DNA of 64,000 nucleotides from JACRCT01 sp049841135 (GCA_049841135.1 JASGHK010000008.1:496001-560000); one strand, 5' to 3'; counted from the stretch's first letter, positions 37,143 to 45,497 are shown. Numbers and translations: made by a program. Notes: generated by a model not told the origin, from the sequence alone.

Positions 37143-38005
37143 TTCGGCTTTCCGCACCCTTCGGACTGCTGTGTGCCCTGGCTCTCGGCTGCGCCAGCGC
37201 GAAGCCCACTGGTACCGCCGGGAGCGGCGGCACGAGCGCTCCAGTCCTGACGATCGGCGCCGTGCCACTCGGGGAGCAGGCGGTGCGCACCCGGGAACTG
37301 GACGCACTGGCGCAGGTCCTGGAGCGCGAGCTCGGAGGACGCGTCGACTTGAGCGTCGCTGCCGACTACCGCGAGTTCTCCAAGGGGCTCGCCGAGCGCC
37401 GCTGGGACCTGATCGTGGTCGGCCCGGTCCTCTACAGCCGCGCCCACGAGAACGGCTACGACGCGGTGGCCATCGGCATGCGCGGCGGCACGTTCGTGCG
37501 CCAGGGGCTGTTCATCACCCGCGCCGACAAGGGCATCTCGCGCATCGCGGACCTCAAGGGCCGCAAGCTGGCCTTCGTCTCGCCTCACTCCTCTTCCGGG
37601 TTCCAGTTCCCGTTCGCCTACCTGTTCGCCCAAGGCCTGGGCCCCGCCGACTACACCCGGGAGTTCGTGGGCAGCCACGACGCGGTGGTCAAGGCGGTGC
37701 TCGAGGGGCGGGCGGACGCCGGCGCGACCTACGACGGTGCGCTCGAGGATCTTGCCGGCGACCAGGCCGCGCTCCTGACCGTCTTCGCCCGGACCGACCC
37801 CATCCCCGGCGAGACCTTCGCCATCCGCGCCGACTGCACGCGGTTGCCCAAGGTCCGCGAAGTCCTGCTCGGACTGCACCAGCGCGAGGACACCAAGGCG
37901 CTGCTCGCCATTCTTCACGCCGACGAACTGGTCGCGCCGCCACCGGGAGTCTTCGAAGCGGCCAAGGGGATCGACCTGCTGGTCACCGAGGCCGCAGGCC
38001 TCTGA
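37139..38005 (+). CDS. PhnD-type substrate-binding lipoprotein
   Basis: 288 residues from the GTG at 37139, overlapping the TGA of the hydantoinase gene and placed after AAGGAGG. Lipoprotein signal with lipobox A-L-G-C. The mature part is a PhnD-like periplasmic-binding fold for phosphonate, phosphite or a related oxyanion: A-D-Y-R-E-F-S-K-G-L near 78, D-L-I-V-V-G-P, F-V-S-P-H-S-S-S-G-F-Q at ~148, and G-A-T-Y-D-G-A-L. No ABC permease or ATPase genes adjoin it, so it is an orphan binding protein or a sensor. Coupling to a hydantoinase-family enzyme hints that the ligand may be a product or nitrogenous compound; that is a guess. Confidence 0.82.
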   Translation: MIRLSAPFGLLCALALGCASAKPTGTAGSGGTSAPVLTIGAVPLGEQAVRTRELDALAQVLERELGGRVDLSVAADYREFSKGLAERRWDLIVVGPVLYSRAHENGYDAVAIGMRGGTFVRQGLFITRADKGISRIADLKGRKLAFVSPHSSSGFQFPFAYLFAQGLGPADYTREFVGSHDAVVKAVLEGRADAGATYDGALEDLAGDQAALLTVFARTDPIPGETFAIRADCTRLPKVREVLLGLHQREDTKALLAILHADELVAPPPGVFEAAKGIDLLVTEAAGL

Positions 38006-38062
38006 CGCCTTGCCCGCCCCGCCGCCTTGCGGCGAGGATGAACCGTCTCGAACGGAGGTCTT

Positions 38063-38815
38063 ATGCGCATCCGCCTGCTGGTCCCCTTCACCCTCGCCGC
38101 CCTGGCCGCGCTCGTCGGCTGCAAGACCGTGGACGTCAAGCCCACCGGAGCCGGGTCGACCGCGGTGCTACGCGTGATGCGCGACTGGCGGGGCGTCTGG
38201 GCGGGGACGGTGCGCGAGAGCCCGATGGGCCCGATGAACTACACCCTCTACATCGAGCCCAAGGACGACCACCTCGTGCTGGCCTCGGCCCCCATCCGCG
38301 AGGCGGGGCTGGACTCCATCAAGCACGAGTACCGGCTCTACCACTTCGACAAGGGCATGCCCTCCGTCGAGTACACGCTCTCGCAGAAGGGGCGCACCGA
38401 CCAGGGCAAGCTCGCCTACCAGGAGGACGCCTCCACCGACGAGGACGCCATCTTCTGCCCGGTCGACGGCACCTGCGACAAGCTGCGGATGACCTTCTCG
38501 CTGGTGGGAGAAAGGTCCATCACCTTCAAGACCTCGGTCGACGAGGCGCCGCACGCCCAGTTCACGTTGTCCTTCGTGACCAAGGACATTCCGGCGAACC
38601 ACGGGGAGTGGACCGAGAAGCCGCCGCCTCCTCCGGGCATTGGCGGAGAGAGCACCAAGAGCACCAAGCCCAAGCCGAAGCTCGACGCCGACGGCAACCC
38701 GCTCGACCAGGACCTCGTCCTCAAGGAGAACGTGGACGAGGACGCGGGAACGGCCAAGAAGAAGAAGGACGAAAAGAAGGACGAGAAGAAGAAGGGCGCC
38801 GACGAGGGCTGGTAG
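38063..38815 (+). CDS. lipoprotein of unknown function with Lys/Glu-rich tail
   Basis: 250 residues with lipobox A-L-V-G-C at ~20. The middle looks like a beta-rich domain (W-R-G-V-W-A-G-T-V, Y-T-L-Y-I-E-P-K-D-D-H). The last ~60 residues are charged and repetitive (K-K-K-K-D-E-K-K-D-E-K-K-K). It is 57 bp after the PhnD-like gene and convergent with a response-regulator gene 10 bp away. No family was recognised. Confidence 0.7.
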   Translation: MRIRLLVPFTLAALAALVGCKTVDVKPTGAGSTAVLRVMRDWRGVWAGTVRESPMGPMNYTLYIEPKDDHLVLASAPIREAGLDSIKHEYRLYHFDKGMPSVEYTLSQKGRTDQGKLAYQEDASTDEDAIFCPVDGTCDKLRMTFSLVGERSITFKTSVDEAPHAQFTLSFVTKDIPANHGEWTEKPPPPPGIGGESTKSTKPKPKLDADGNPLDQDLVLKENVDEDAGTAKKKKDEKKDEKKKGADEGW

Positions 38816-38825
38816 CGCCGCGGGC

Positions 38826-39251
38826 CTACGATGGGGCAGACGACCCGGAAGGCGGCTCGCCGTCGTCGGCAGGCCGCTGCTCCAGCGCATCGCTCACGAG
38901 CCTGACCGCGTCGGCCGCGTCAAATGGCTTGCGCAGGAAGTGGTCCGCCCCCATCCGCTTGTAGGTCTCGATCTCCTTGTCGCTCATGCGGGCGCTCATG
39001 AGCACGAGGTAGGTCTTCTTCCAGTGCGGGTGAGCCTTGAGCAGCCGGCAGACGTCCGCTCCGTTGATCTTCGGCATGTAGACGTCGAGCAGGAGCGCGT
39101 CGGGGTTGAACGCGGTGATCTTGCGGAAGACCTCTTCGCCGTCGATGGCGTAGGCCACTTCGAAGCCGGCGTCCGTGAAGGCCCCCACCAGCTGGTCCAA
39201 GAGGACCGTGGAGTCGTCGACGACCAGGATGGTGGGCTTCTGCTTGCTCAT
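38826..39251 (-). CDS. single-domain response regulator
   Basis: 141 residues, a lone receiver domain. L-V-V-D-D-S at ~11, phospho-Asp in A-L-L-L-D-V-Y-M-P at ~54, Thr/Ser and Lys in S-A-R-M-S and L-R-K-P-F. There is no output domain, so it acts by protein-protein contact or as a phosphate sink, as CheY and Spo0F do. The neighbours are an unknown lipoprotein (convergent) and the matrixin gene, 37 bp upstream on the same strand; no cognate kinase is adjacent. Confidence 0.93.
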   Translation of the reverse strand: MSKQKPTILVVDDSTVLLDQLVGAFTDAGFEVAYAIDGEEVFRKITAFNPDALLLDVYMPKINGADVCRLLKAHPHWKKTYLVLMSARMSDKEIETYKRMGADHFLRKPFDAADAVRLVSDALEQRPADDGEPPSGSSAPS

Positions 39252-39288
39252 GGACGGGCTGGATTGTCCGTGCGCCTGCGGCGAGCGG

Positions 39289-40254
39289 TCAAGATTCCCG
39301 CCGGCGCCGAGGGAGCCCCAACAGGGCGATCACCGCGGCCACGAGCCCTCCCATCGGCGCCCCGCCAGCCGAGCAGCTGCACCCGTTGCCGATCCCGTCG
39401 AAGCGCTTGAGGCACGCTGCGGTCTTCTCGCCCTTGGGGTAGATGGCGCACAGCCCGTCGATGTCGTCCTGATGCAGGGTGCGCTTGTTGGTGTCCCCCA
39501 GGGACGCGCTCGAGTACATCGTGTCCTCGGCGTCGTGGGTGTGGTCGACGGTGTCCTCGGGCGAGAGGTCCGGGTGATCGAGACCGACGATGTGCCCCAC
39601 CTCGTGGGTGAGCGTGTTGCGGACATCGGTCGCGACACAGTTGGTAGCCGGGCGCGGCGGCGGGTTGGAGCATGTAGGACCGTCGACGGTGCTGAAAACG
39701 AAGCCCGCGCCGTTGAGCTCGATGTCGGCGTCCAGAAGCTCCCCGGTCTTGTTGTTGAAGGTGGTGGTGGTCAGGGCGATGGTCTGCAGCGAGCCCTCCC
39801 AGCAGTTGTAGAGGTTGTTGCAGCCGCCGCTCTTGAAGCACTCGGCGTCCGCCGGCGCTTCGCGCACGCAGGTCGACTCGCGCCAGACGACCAGGTTGAT
39901 GTTGTTGGCGTTCTGCGTGTAGCCGATCTCGTAGCTAGACGTCGTCCCCTGGTCGATGAACTGGAGATCGGTACACTCCGGGGCGGTCCACGCCAGGAAC
40001 GACTGTCGCGCGGCCTCGATGGACGACGCGGCACCCGCATCCTTGCTGCCGGACTCGTTGATGGTGAACGGCACCTTCCTGTCCGGATCCGGCTTGCCTG
40101 GAGTGCCGCACCAGAAGAGCTGTTCGCAGGTGCCGCAGTATGACCCGTCGGAGTGCGGCACCCGGCTGCGCACCCAGCCGGCGTGCGCGGCGGAAGGCAG
40201 GGCGACGGCCAGGCCGAGCAACGAGATGGCCGCGATGCGCAGGAGCGTGCGCAT
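39289..40254 (-). CDS. matrixin-like zinc metalloprotease with MYXO-CTERM-like tail
   Basis: 321 residues. Signal peptide (L-L-R-I-A-A-I-S-L-L-G-L-A-V-A, cleavage near A-H-A). Zinc-binding H-E-V-G-H-I-V-G-L-D-H at ~205, the long metzincin form H-E-x-x-H-x-x-G-x-x-H, followed by a Pro/Asp-rich run and the L-H-Q-D-D-I-D-G-L-C motif often seen in myxobacterial matrixins. The C terminus has Cys, a Gly/Ala membrane-like helix (G-L-V-A-A-V-I-A-L-L-G-L) and a final R-R-R-R-E, a sorting tail of the MYXO-CTERM kind. The upstream gene ends where this one starts, so the pair is coupled. Confidence 0.9.
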   Translation of the reverse strand: MRTLLRIAAISLLGLAVALPSAAHAGWVRSRVPHSDGSYCGTCEQLFWCGTPGKPDPDRKVPFTINESGSKDAGAASSIEAARQSFLAWTAPECTDLQFIDQGTTSSYEIGYTQNANNINLVVWRESTCVREAPADAECFKSGGCNNLYNCWEGSLQTIALTTTTFNNKTGELLDADIELNGAGFVFSTVDGPTCSNPPPRPATNCVATDVRNTLTHEVGHIVGLDHPDLSPEDTVDHTHDAEDTMYSSASLGDTNKRTLHQDDIDGLCAIYPKGEKTAACLKRFDGIGNGCSCSAGGAPMGGLVAAVIALLGLPRRRRES

Positions 40255-40832
40255 CAGCGCTCTCCTCGCGTGGCCTCGACGGCGCGGCGGACCCGCTGCA
40301 AGAAGTCGGACTCGGGCACAGGCGCCACCGCCTGCGCCGGCGTGACCGACCCGTCGGCGTTCCGCACTTCCAGCCCCTTCGCGGCGCGCTGCTGGACGAC
40401 CGCCGAGCCGTCCTGCCGCCGCAGCACTTCGAACTTGCCCAGGGCGAGGTTCTCGACGGTGTAGCGGATGGCCGCCTCACGATGGAGGAAGAGCACGACC
40501 TCTTCCCCGCTCGTGAAGCTCGGCGCGCCGTGAACGACCTGGGTGATGTCGCCGACGGTGCCGCCGGGACTGCGGACCTCGACGGTCTCGCCGGCCTGCC
40601 CCTTGAGCTTCTCGAGGACTCGAACGGTGGTGACCGTGTGGATGAGCTTGCCGTCGGCGCTCGTGGCGGCGACGGAGCGCTCGGCGCGGCCGCGGACGAC
40701 GAGGTCGGCGCGACGGGCCAGCGCCTCGACGCTCGCAGGGAGCACGACGCTGGCCCAGACGGCGGCGGGCACAGCCAGGAGCAGCGCGGACGATAGCAGG
40801 AGCGTTCGGGGAAGAGAGAGGGGCAGGCGCAT
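40254..40832 (-). CDS. secreted protein coupled to the matrixin gene
   Basis: 192 residues with a signal peptide (L-L-S-S-A-L-L-L-A-V-P-A-A-V-W-A). The rest has a beta-rich look (V-V-R-G-R-A-E-R-S-V, V-T-T-V-R-V-L-E-K-L-K-G, V-V-L-F-L-H-R-E) that resembles proteins annotated next to matrixins in myxobacteria. Its stop codon overlaps the first base of the metalloprotease start, so the two are co-translated. It might chaperone, inhibit or be a substrate of the protease; nothing in the sequence decides this. Confidence 0.7.
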   Translation of the reverse strand: MRLPLSLPRTLLLSSALLLAVPAAVWASVVLPASVEALARRADLVVRGRAERSVAATSADGKLIHTVTTVRVLEKLKGQAGETVEVRSPGGTVGDITQVVHGAPSFTSGEEVVLFLHREAAIRYTVENLALGKFEVLRRQDGSAVVQQRAAKGLEVRNADGSVTPAQAVAPVPESDFLQRVRRAVEATRGER

Positions 40833-40935
40833 GGGCTAATCGGGCGGGAGTTGGTGAGACCGGCCGGAGGTTGCAGGAGCTTAGCATGGCGCTCGCGCTG
40901 CGCCCGGTTGACGCCTCTTCGAGGCTGGTGCCATC

Positions 40936-41754
40936 GTGCCCGCCGCCATGAACGAGCCGCTGCCCACCGCACCCGAGCCCACTTCGCCCAGCCTGCCGCC
41001 GTCAGAAGCGCCGCGACCCGCCTGGCGCCGCGCCGTCGACGAGGTGCTGGGACTGCTGCGGTGGCTCGACCCGCAGACCACGGTGGCCATGGTGGTGGGC
41101 ATGACGATGATGGTGGTCTCGCACCACCATGGGGACACCTGGTTCTACCGGTCGAACTTCGCCCGCTTCATCGGCGAGGGCAAAGAGCCCCTCTACGACT
41201 ACCTCCCGACCCTCTACTGGCACCTGTCGAGCTTCACCTTCTACCTGCTCATCCCGCTGGCAGCCGCGGCGCTCACCCCGGGGATCCGCGTCCGCGAGCT
41301 GGGGCTGGGGCTGGGCGACTGGAAGCTCGGCCTGAAGGCGACGGCCTTGGTGTGCGCTTGCTTCATCCCCGTGGTCTTCGTCGCCTCGCGCCTGGACACC
41401 TTCGCCAACCACTACCCGCTCTGCAGCGCCGCCAAGACCTCGGTCGGGCTCTTCCTCGCCTACGAGGCGAGCTTCGCGCTCTACTTCATCGCCTGGGAGT
41501 TCGTCTTCCGCGGCTACCTGCTCTTCTCGTTCGAGAAGACGATGGGCAAGGCGGCCATCCTGGCCCAGACAATGCCCTTTGTGATCATGCACTTCGGAAA
41601 GCCCGAGCTCGAGACGCTCGGGTCGATCATCGCGGGCATCGCGCTGGGGCTCTTGGCCCTGCGCACCCGGAGCATGTGGTACGGGGCGATCATCCACATT
41701 GGCGCGGCCTTCTCCATGGACCTGTTTGCGACCCTCAAGTCCCTCGGCCGTTGA
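40936..41754 (+). CDS. CPBP-family intramembrane metalloprotease
   Basis: 272 residues, from GTG 40936 or ATG 40948. At least six hydrophobic helices. The CAAX/bacteriocin-processing (Abi) domain in the C-terminal half has the E-F-V-F-R-G-Y-L block (the E-x-x-x-R motif), His in F-V-I-M-H-F and the second His in G-A-I-I-H-I-G-A-A-F. This family cleaves membrane substrates, and some members protect against bacteriocins. An N-terminal Pro-rich cytosolic tail of ~30 residues precedes the first helix. The next gene starts 31 bp downstream on the same strand. Confidence 0.85.
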   Translation: MPAAMNEPLPTAPEPTSPSLPPSEAPRPAWRRAVDEVLGLLRWLDPQTTVAMVVGMTMMVVSHHHGDTWFYRSNFARFIGEGKEPLYDYLPTLYWHLSSFTFYLLIPLAAAALTPGIRVRELGLGLGDWKLGLKATALVCACFIPVVFVASRLDTFANHYPLCSAAKTSVGLFLAYEASFALYFIAWEFVFRGYLLFSFEKTMGKAAILAQTMPFVIMHFGKPELETLGSIIAGIALGLLALRTRSMWYGAIIHIGAAFSMDLFATLKSLGR

Positions 41755-41785
41755 CACGCAGGACGACGAAAGGTATCTCCCGAAC

Positions 41786-42199
41786 GTGATTTCTCGCTCT
41801 CCGCTTGACAGGTTTTCGGGGCGCGGCTATAAGGCCGCTCTCGTTTTTGGCGCGTGGCTGTTGATGGCGGCGCCGGTGGCTGCTGCTGATGGCGTGGTGG
41901 TGAAGGGCGCGGTGCTCCCAGGCGGGAGCCAGCAGGTTGGTGAAGACCGGTACAAGTCGCCAAGCAACTGGAAGGACACGCTCACCTGGATCGAGAAGAA
42001 GTACCCGAAGTCGACGTATCCCTATAAGACGATCGTGAATCAGCCAGGCATCCGCGGCTTCCACATCGTCAACGTCGACAAGAAGGGTGAGTGGGAAGGC
42101 ATCAACGTCTACGAGTTGGACGGCGAGACGAGATTTTTCGTGGTCAGCAGAGATCCGCCGAAGGAAGCACCGAAGGACGGCGGCATCAAGGCCAAGTAG
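41786..42199 (+). CDS. small exported protein of unknown function
   Basis: 137 residues from the GTG at 41786, which gives a signal peptide ending A-P-V-A-A-A-D-G. A strong promoter-like sequence lies inside the first 16 codons, so the real product may instead start at ATG 41864 without a signal. The mature part has a motif block T-W-I-E-K-K-Y-P-K-S-T-Y-P-Y-K and ends K-D-G-G-I-K-A-K. No family recognised. tRNA-Gln follows 13 bp after the stop. Confidence 0.6.
   Translation: MISRSPLDRFSGRGYKAALVFGAWLLMAAPVAAADGVVVKGAVLPGGSQQVGEDRYKSPSNWKDTLTWIEKKYPKSTYPYKTIVNQPGIRGFHIVNVDKKGEWEGINVYELDGETRFFVVSRDPPKEAPKDGGIKAK
41805..41833 (+). promoter_or_regulatory. sigma-70 promoter, likely for the small gene and tRNAs
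   Basis: TTGACA at 41805-41810, a 17-base spacer, TATAAG at 41828-41833: a near-consensus housekeeping promoter in very GC-rich DNA. It is well placed to transcribe the tRNA-Gln and first tRNA-Glu downstream. It overlaps the 5' part of the small exported-protein frame. Confidence 0.7.
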
Positions 42200-42212
42200 C
42201 CGGAAAGGATAT

Positions 42213-42283
42213 TGGGAGATCGTCTAACGGCAGGACGGCAGGCTCTGAACCTGTCTATCTAGGTTCGAATCCTAGTCTCCCAG
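42213..42283 (+). tRNA. tRNA-Gln (CTG)
   Basis: 71 nt. Acceptor TGGGAGA pairs with TCTCCCA, and a discriminator G follows. Anticodon loop CTCTGAA between GCAGG and CCTGT gives anticodon CTG. T-arm CTAGGTTCGAATCCTAG is perfect. CCA is not encoded. It is 13 bp after the small protein gene. Confidence 0.95.
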
Positions 42284-42338
42284 CTCTCCCAATCCGACCG
42301 GGATTTCAGAGACCCGGTCAAACAGGCAGGACGAATAC

Positions 42339-42410
42339 GGCCCCGTTGTCTAGCGGTTAGGACGACGCCCTCTCACGGCGTAAGCCCGGGTTCGATTCCC
42401 GGCGGGGTCA
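42339..42410 (+). tRNA. tRNA-Glu (CTC), copy 1
   Basis: 72 nt. Acceptor GGCCCCG pairs with CGGGGTC (one G-U pair). Anticodon loop CTCTCAC gives CTC. T-arm CCGGGTTCGATTCCCGG. No encoded CCA. A hairpin terminator follows 33 bp after its end. Confidence 0.95.
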
Positions 42411-42443
42411 AGTAAGACGCGGGTGAGACGCGTCAGGGAGAAA

Positions 42444-42479
42444 GAGGCCCGGTCGGTTTCCGACTGGGCCTCTACTTTT
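42444..42479 (+). terminator. terminator after tRNA-Glu copy 1
   Basis: Stem GAGGCCCGGTCGG / CGACTGGGCCTC around a short loop (one G-U pair), followed by TACTTTT. Confidence 0.8.
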
Positions 42480-42520
42480 GGGGTCGGAGTCGGCCCCGAC
42501 TCAACAGGCAGGACGAATAC

Positions 42521-42592
42521 GGCCCCGTTGTCTAGCGGTTAGGACGACGCCCTCTCACGGCGTAAGCCCGGGTTCGATTCCCGGCGGGGTCA
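42521..42592 (+). tRNA. tRNA-Glu (CTC), copy 2
   Basis: Same 72 bases as copy 1, 182 bp downstream. It has its own terminator. The short leader shows no separate promoter; it either reads through from copy 1 or has a weak one. Confidence 0.95.
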
Positions 42593-42625
42593 AGCAAGGT
42601 GCGGGTGAGACGCGCCAGGGACGAA

Positions 42626-42661
42626 GAGGCCCGGTCGGTTTTCCGACCGGGCCTCTGCTTT
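42626..42661 (+). terminator. terminator after tRNA-Glu copy 2
   Basis: Perfect 13-bp stem GAGGCCCGGTCGG-TTTT-CCGACCGGGCCTC followed by TGCTTT. It also faces the stop of the leftward glycosylase gene, 35 bp on. Confidence 0.85.
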
Positions 42662-42696
42662 GGGAGTCGGGCTTCTTCTGCCGACGGCCGCCCTCG

Positions 42697-43332
42697 TCAA
42701 CCAGCGGCCTTGCGCGCCTGGCCGAACGTCTCCTTCCAGACCGGGTGGTTGCCCAGCACCTCGAGCGCTTCTGCCAGAAGCGTCTTTCCTGGCTCCATCT
42801 TGTGCCACGTCGATGCGCCGGAGGGGTGCGGCAGTGCGATGGCGTCGCATTCAACCCCAGCCACCGCCACTTCGACGGTCTGCCCTACGACGTCCGTGAG
42901 CGCCGGCTTGCCGCCGATGATCTGCTCGATGGCCAGGCCACCGACCGGAATGATCAGCTTGGGCTTGAGCAGCCGGACTTCCTCGTCCATGAAGGTGCGG
43001 CAGGCGGCGATCTCGTCGGCGTCGGGCTTGCGGTCGCCGGCGGCTTTGGCCTTGCCCGGGAAGCAGCGCGCCACTGCCGCCATGAACGCCTTGGCGCGGA
43101 ACGTCTCCTCGTCGACGCCCAGGGTCGCGAACCACTTGAACAGCTGCTTGCCGGCAGTCCAGGCGAACGGCTTGCCCTTCTCCCCCTCGTGCGGGCCCGG
43201 CGCCTGGCCTACCAGATAGATCCGGGAGAAGTTCGGCTGGCCCTGTACCACCGGCCCGATCATGTTCGGGCAGCGCTTGCAGACGGCCAGTCGCCGCTGC
43301 AAGTCCGCCAGTGCTGCGCGCGCGTCGCTCAT
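42697..43332 (-). CDS. uracil-DNA glycosylase superfamily protein
   Basis: 211 residues, ATG 43332. Motif 1 G-Q-A-P-G-P-H-E-G-E-K-G-K-P-F at ~42 and motif 2 L-P-H-P-S-G-A-S-T-W-H at ~170 place it in the UDG superfamily, nearest family 4. The N terminus has only C-K-R-C-P, so an Fe-S cluster of the family 4 kind would need two more Cys further on (C-F-P at ~90 and the Cys at ~114 are candidates). It removes uracil or a related lesion from DNA in base-excision repair. It is divergent from the UshA-like gene (100 bp). Confidence 0.85.
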   Translation of the reverse strand: MSDARAALADLQRRLAVCKRCPNMIGPVVQGQPNFSRIYLVGQAPGPHEGEKGKPFAWTAGKQLFKWFATLGVDEETFRAKAFMAAVARCFPGKAKAAGDRKPDADEIAACRTFMDEEVRLLKPKLIIPVGGLAIEQIIGGKPALTDVVGQTVEVAVAGVECDAIALPHPSGASTWHKMEPGKTLLAEALEVLGNHPVWKETFGQARKAAG

Positions 43333-43432
43333 GGGGCTTGTCGAGTACCGGAAATCTCCTCGGGCGTCGAGCCCGGTTCGCGCCCCTGTTGGACATTGTG
43401 ACCGGGCCGCGGGCGGTTAGAATGCCCCCCTC

Positions 43433-45205
43433 GTGCCTGCCCTCACCCGACTCTCGACGCTCCTCGCCGCCGCCGCGCTCGTCGCGAGTTGCGCGGCTGC
43501 AAGCCGCCCGGCCTCCGGCCCCCAAGCCCCATCCGAGCCCATCAAGCTCACCATCGTCTCCACCAACGACCTGCACGGCTGGGTTCAGGCCAAGGAGACC
43601 CGGCTCTCCGACGGGCGGGTGGTGCGCACCGGTGGCGCCGAGATCCTCGCCGGCTACGTCGCCCGCCTGCGCGAGGAGAACCCCGGCGGCGTGCTGCTGT
43701 TCGACGCGGGCGACATGTTCCAGGGGACGCTGGTTGCCAATCTCTCCGAGGGCGAGGCGGTCGTCGCGGCCTACAACGTGCTCGGCTACGACGCCGCCGC
43801 CATCGGCAACCACGAGTTCGACTACGGCCCCAACGGCCCCAAGTCCGCGGCGGTCGATCCAGGGGACGACCCGCTCGGCGCCCTGGAGTCTCGAGCGCGG
43901 CAGGCCCACTTCCCCTTCCTGGCGCGCAACGTCTACCTCGCCAACGGCCAGCGCCCGGCCTTCTTCAGGAACGATGGTCTGGCCATGGTCGAGCGCAAGG
44001 GGCTGAAGATCGGCATCGTCGGCCTGTTGACCCCGCTCACGCCCCAAGTGACCAACCCGGTCAACGTCTCCGGCCTACGCTTCGGTCCGCTCGCGGCGGA
44101 GGGCCAGGCCGCGGCCGCCGAGCTGCGCAAGCGGGGCGCCGACATCCTCATCGCCCTCGTCCACGCCGGCGGAAGGTGCGCCAGCTTCGCCGACCCGAAC
44201 GATCTCGCCAGCTGCGATCCCAAGGGAGAGATCTTCGAGATGCTCCAGCAGATGCCGCGGGGCCTCTTCGATGCGGTCCTCTCGGCCCACACCCATACCC
44301 GCCTGCAGCACGTCATCAACGGCACGCCGGTGGTGCAAGCCAACTCCTACGGCACGCACTTCAGCCTGCTGGAGCTGGTCGTCGACCCCGACACGCGCCG
44401 CGTGAGGACCGAGAGCACGAAGCTCGTCGGCGCGGTCGCCGTTTGCGAGAAGACCTACCCCGGCAGCGAAGCCTGCGACCCCAAGAAGCCCGCCGCCGGT
44501 GACCTCGTCCCGGCCACCTTCCACGGCAAGGCGCTCGTCCCCGACCCGGCGGTCACCGCGGCGCTCTCTCCCTACATCGAGCGGGTCGCGCAGGAGCACC
44601 GCCGCGCCCTTCGCGTCGCCGTCCCCGAGCCCCTGACCCGCAACTACAAGGGCGAGAGCCTCTTGGGCAACGCGCTCGCCGACACCGTGAACGCCATGGA
44701 GAAGACCGACGTGACGCTGCTCAACGCCGGCGGCCTGCGTGCGGACCTGGCCTCCGGGGAGCTGACCTTTGGAGCGCTCTACGAGGTCTTCCCCTTCGAC
44801 AACTCGGTCTCGACCGTGACGCTCACCGGCGAGCAGATCCTCAAGTGCTTCGAGGTGCTGGCCTCGAGCGGCCACGGCGCCCCGCAAATCGCAGGGGTCC
44901 GGGTGAAGGGCCGCAAGTGCGGCGAGACGGTGAGCATCGTCGAGGCGAGGTTCACCGACGGCCGCCCGTTCGACCGCACCGCGACCTACCGGCTGACCAC
45001 GAGCGACTTCCTCGCCCTCGGCGGCGACGGGTTGGGCAAGGTGTTCGACACCCTTCCTGCCACGCAGAAGGACTTCGGCCACCGCCGTCAGCTCAACATG
45101 CGTGACGCCTTGGCCGCGTTCCTCGAGAAGCGGGGCGGCACGTTGACCGCACAGCTGGACGGCCGCCTGACGATCGAGACGACCGGGTGCCCAACTCCGC
45201 CGTGA
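43433..45205 (+). CDS. UshA-like 5'-nucleotidase / metallophosphatase lipoprotein
   Basis: 590 residues from the GTG at 43433. Lipoprotein signal with lipobox L-V-A-S-C. N-terminal metallophosphatase: S-T-N-D-L-H-G at ~42, F-D-A-G-D-M-F-Q-G at ~83, G-N-H-E-F-D-Y-G at ~124, L-V-H-A-G-G and S-A-H-T-H-T-R near 285. C-terminal nucleotide-specificity domain: N-A-G-G-L-R-A-D near 430 and Y-E-V-F-P-F-D-N. Hydrolyses nucleotides outside the inner membrane for salvage. A small convergent gene lies 7 bp downstream. Confidence 0.93.
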   Translation: MPALTRLSTLLAAAALVASCAAASRPASGPQAPSEPIKLTIVSTNDLHGWVQAKETRLSDGRVVRTGGAEILAGYVARLREENPGGVLLFDAGDMFQGTLVANLSEGEAVVAAYNVLGYDAAAIGNHEFDYGPNGPKSAAVDPGDDPLGALESRARQAHFPFLARNVYLANGQRPAFFRNDGLAMVERKGLKIGIVGLLTPLTPQVTNPVNVSGLRFGPLAAEGQAAAAELRKRGADILIALVHAGGRCASFADPNDLASCDPKGEIFEMLQQMPRGLFDAVLSAHTHTRLQHVINGTPVVQANSYGTHFSLLELVVDPDTRRVRTESTKLVGAVAVCEKTYPGSEACDPKKPAAGDLVPATFHGKALVPDPAVTAALSPYIERVAQEHRRALRVAVPEPLTRNYKGESLLGNALADTVNAMEKTDVTLLNAGGLRADLASGELTFGALYEVFPFDNSVSTVTLTGEQILKCFEVLASSGHGAPQIAGVRVKGRKCGETVSIVEARFTDGRPFDRTATYRLTTSDFLALGGDGLGKVFDTLPATQKDFGHRRQLNMRDALAAFLEKRGGTLTAQLDGRLTIETTGCPTPP

Positions 45206-45212
45206 GTTGCGC

Positions 45213-45410
45213 CTACTCCGCGGGCTCGGGCTCCTCCGCCTCGTCCGATGGCGGGTCCACGTCCTCCTCGGAGTCCCCACAGGCGTCTTCCTCCTCGTCG
45301 GCGATCGCCGACCCCGGCACCGGCGTGGGCGTCGACGCCAGGGCCAAGGGAGGCACCGCGAGCGAGGCGGCGGCGAGCAGAGCGGCCAGCAGCCGGAGGA
45401 CGGGTTGCAT
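45213..45410 (-). CDS. small secreted acidic protein
   Basis: 65 residues from the ATG at 45410. Signal peptide (L-R-L-L-A-A-L-L-A-A-A-S-L-A-V, cleavage near A-L-A-S) followed by an acidic tail (D-E-E-E-D-A-C-G-D-S-E-E-D). No match recognised. It lies between the UshA-like and MFS genes. The gene is supported by the signal peptide alone. Confidence 0.5.
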   Translation of the reverse strand: MQPVLRLLAALLAAASLAVPPLALASTPTPVPGSAIADEEEDACGDSEEDVDPPSDEAEEPEPAE

Positions 45411-45497
45411 GGCGGCAACCTTACTCTCCTTTTCGGCGGCGCGGCGCGAGTGCGAATCGGGAGGCCCACCCGCCCGTCCCAGCTTCGAGAGGCTCGC

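Larger units (their letters stand above)
42321..42684 (+). repeat. tandem duplication, 182-bp unit with tRNA-Glu
   Basis: Units begin at 42321 and 42503 with the same leader AACAGGCAGGACGAATAC. The tRNA parts are identical; the trailer and terminator of each unit have diverged by about a dozen differences. A duplication of a tRNA plus terminator, with the tRNA held by selection or gene conversion. Confidence 0.85.
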
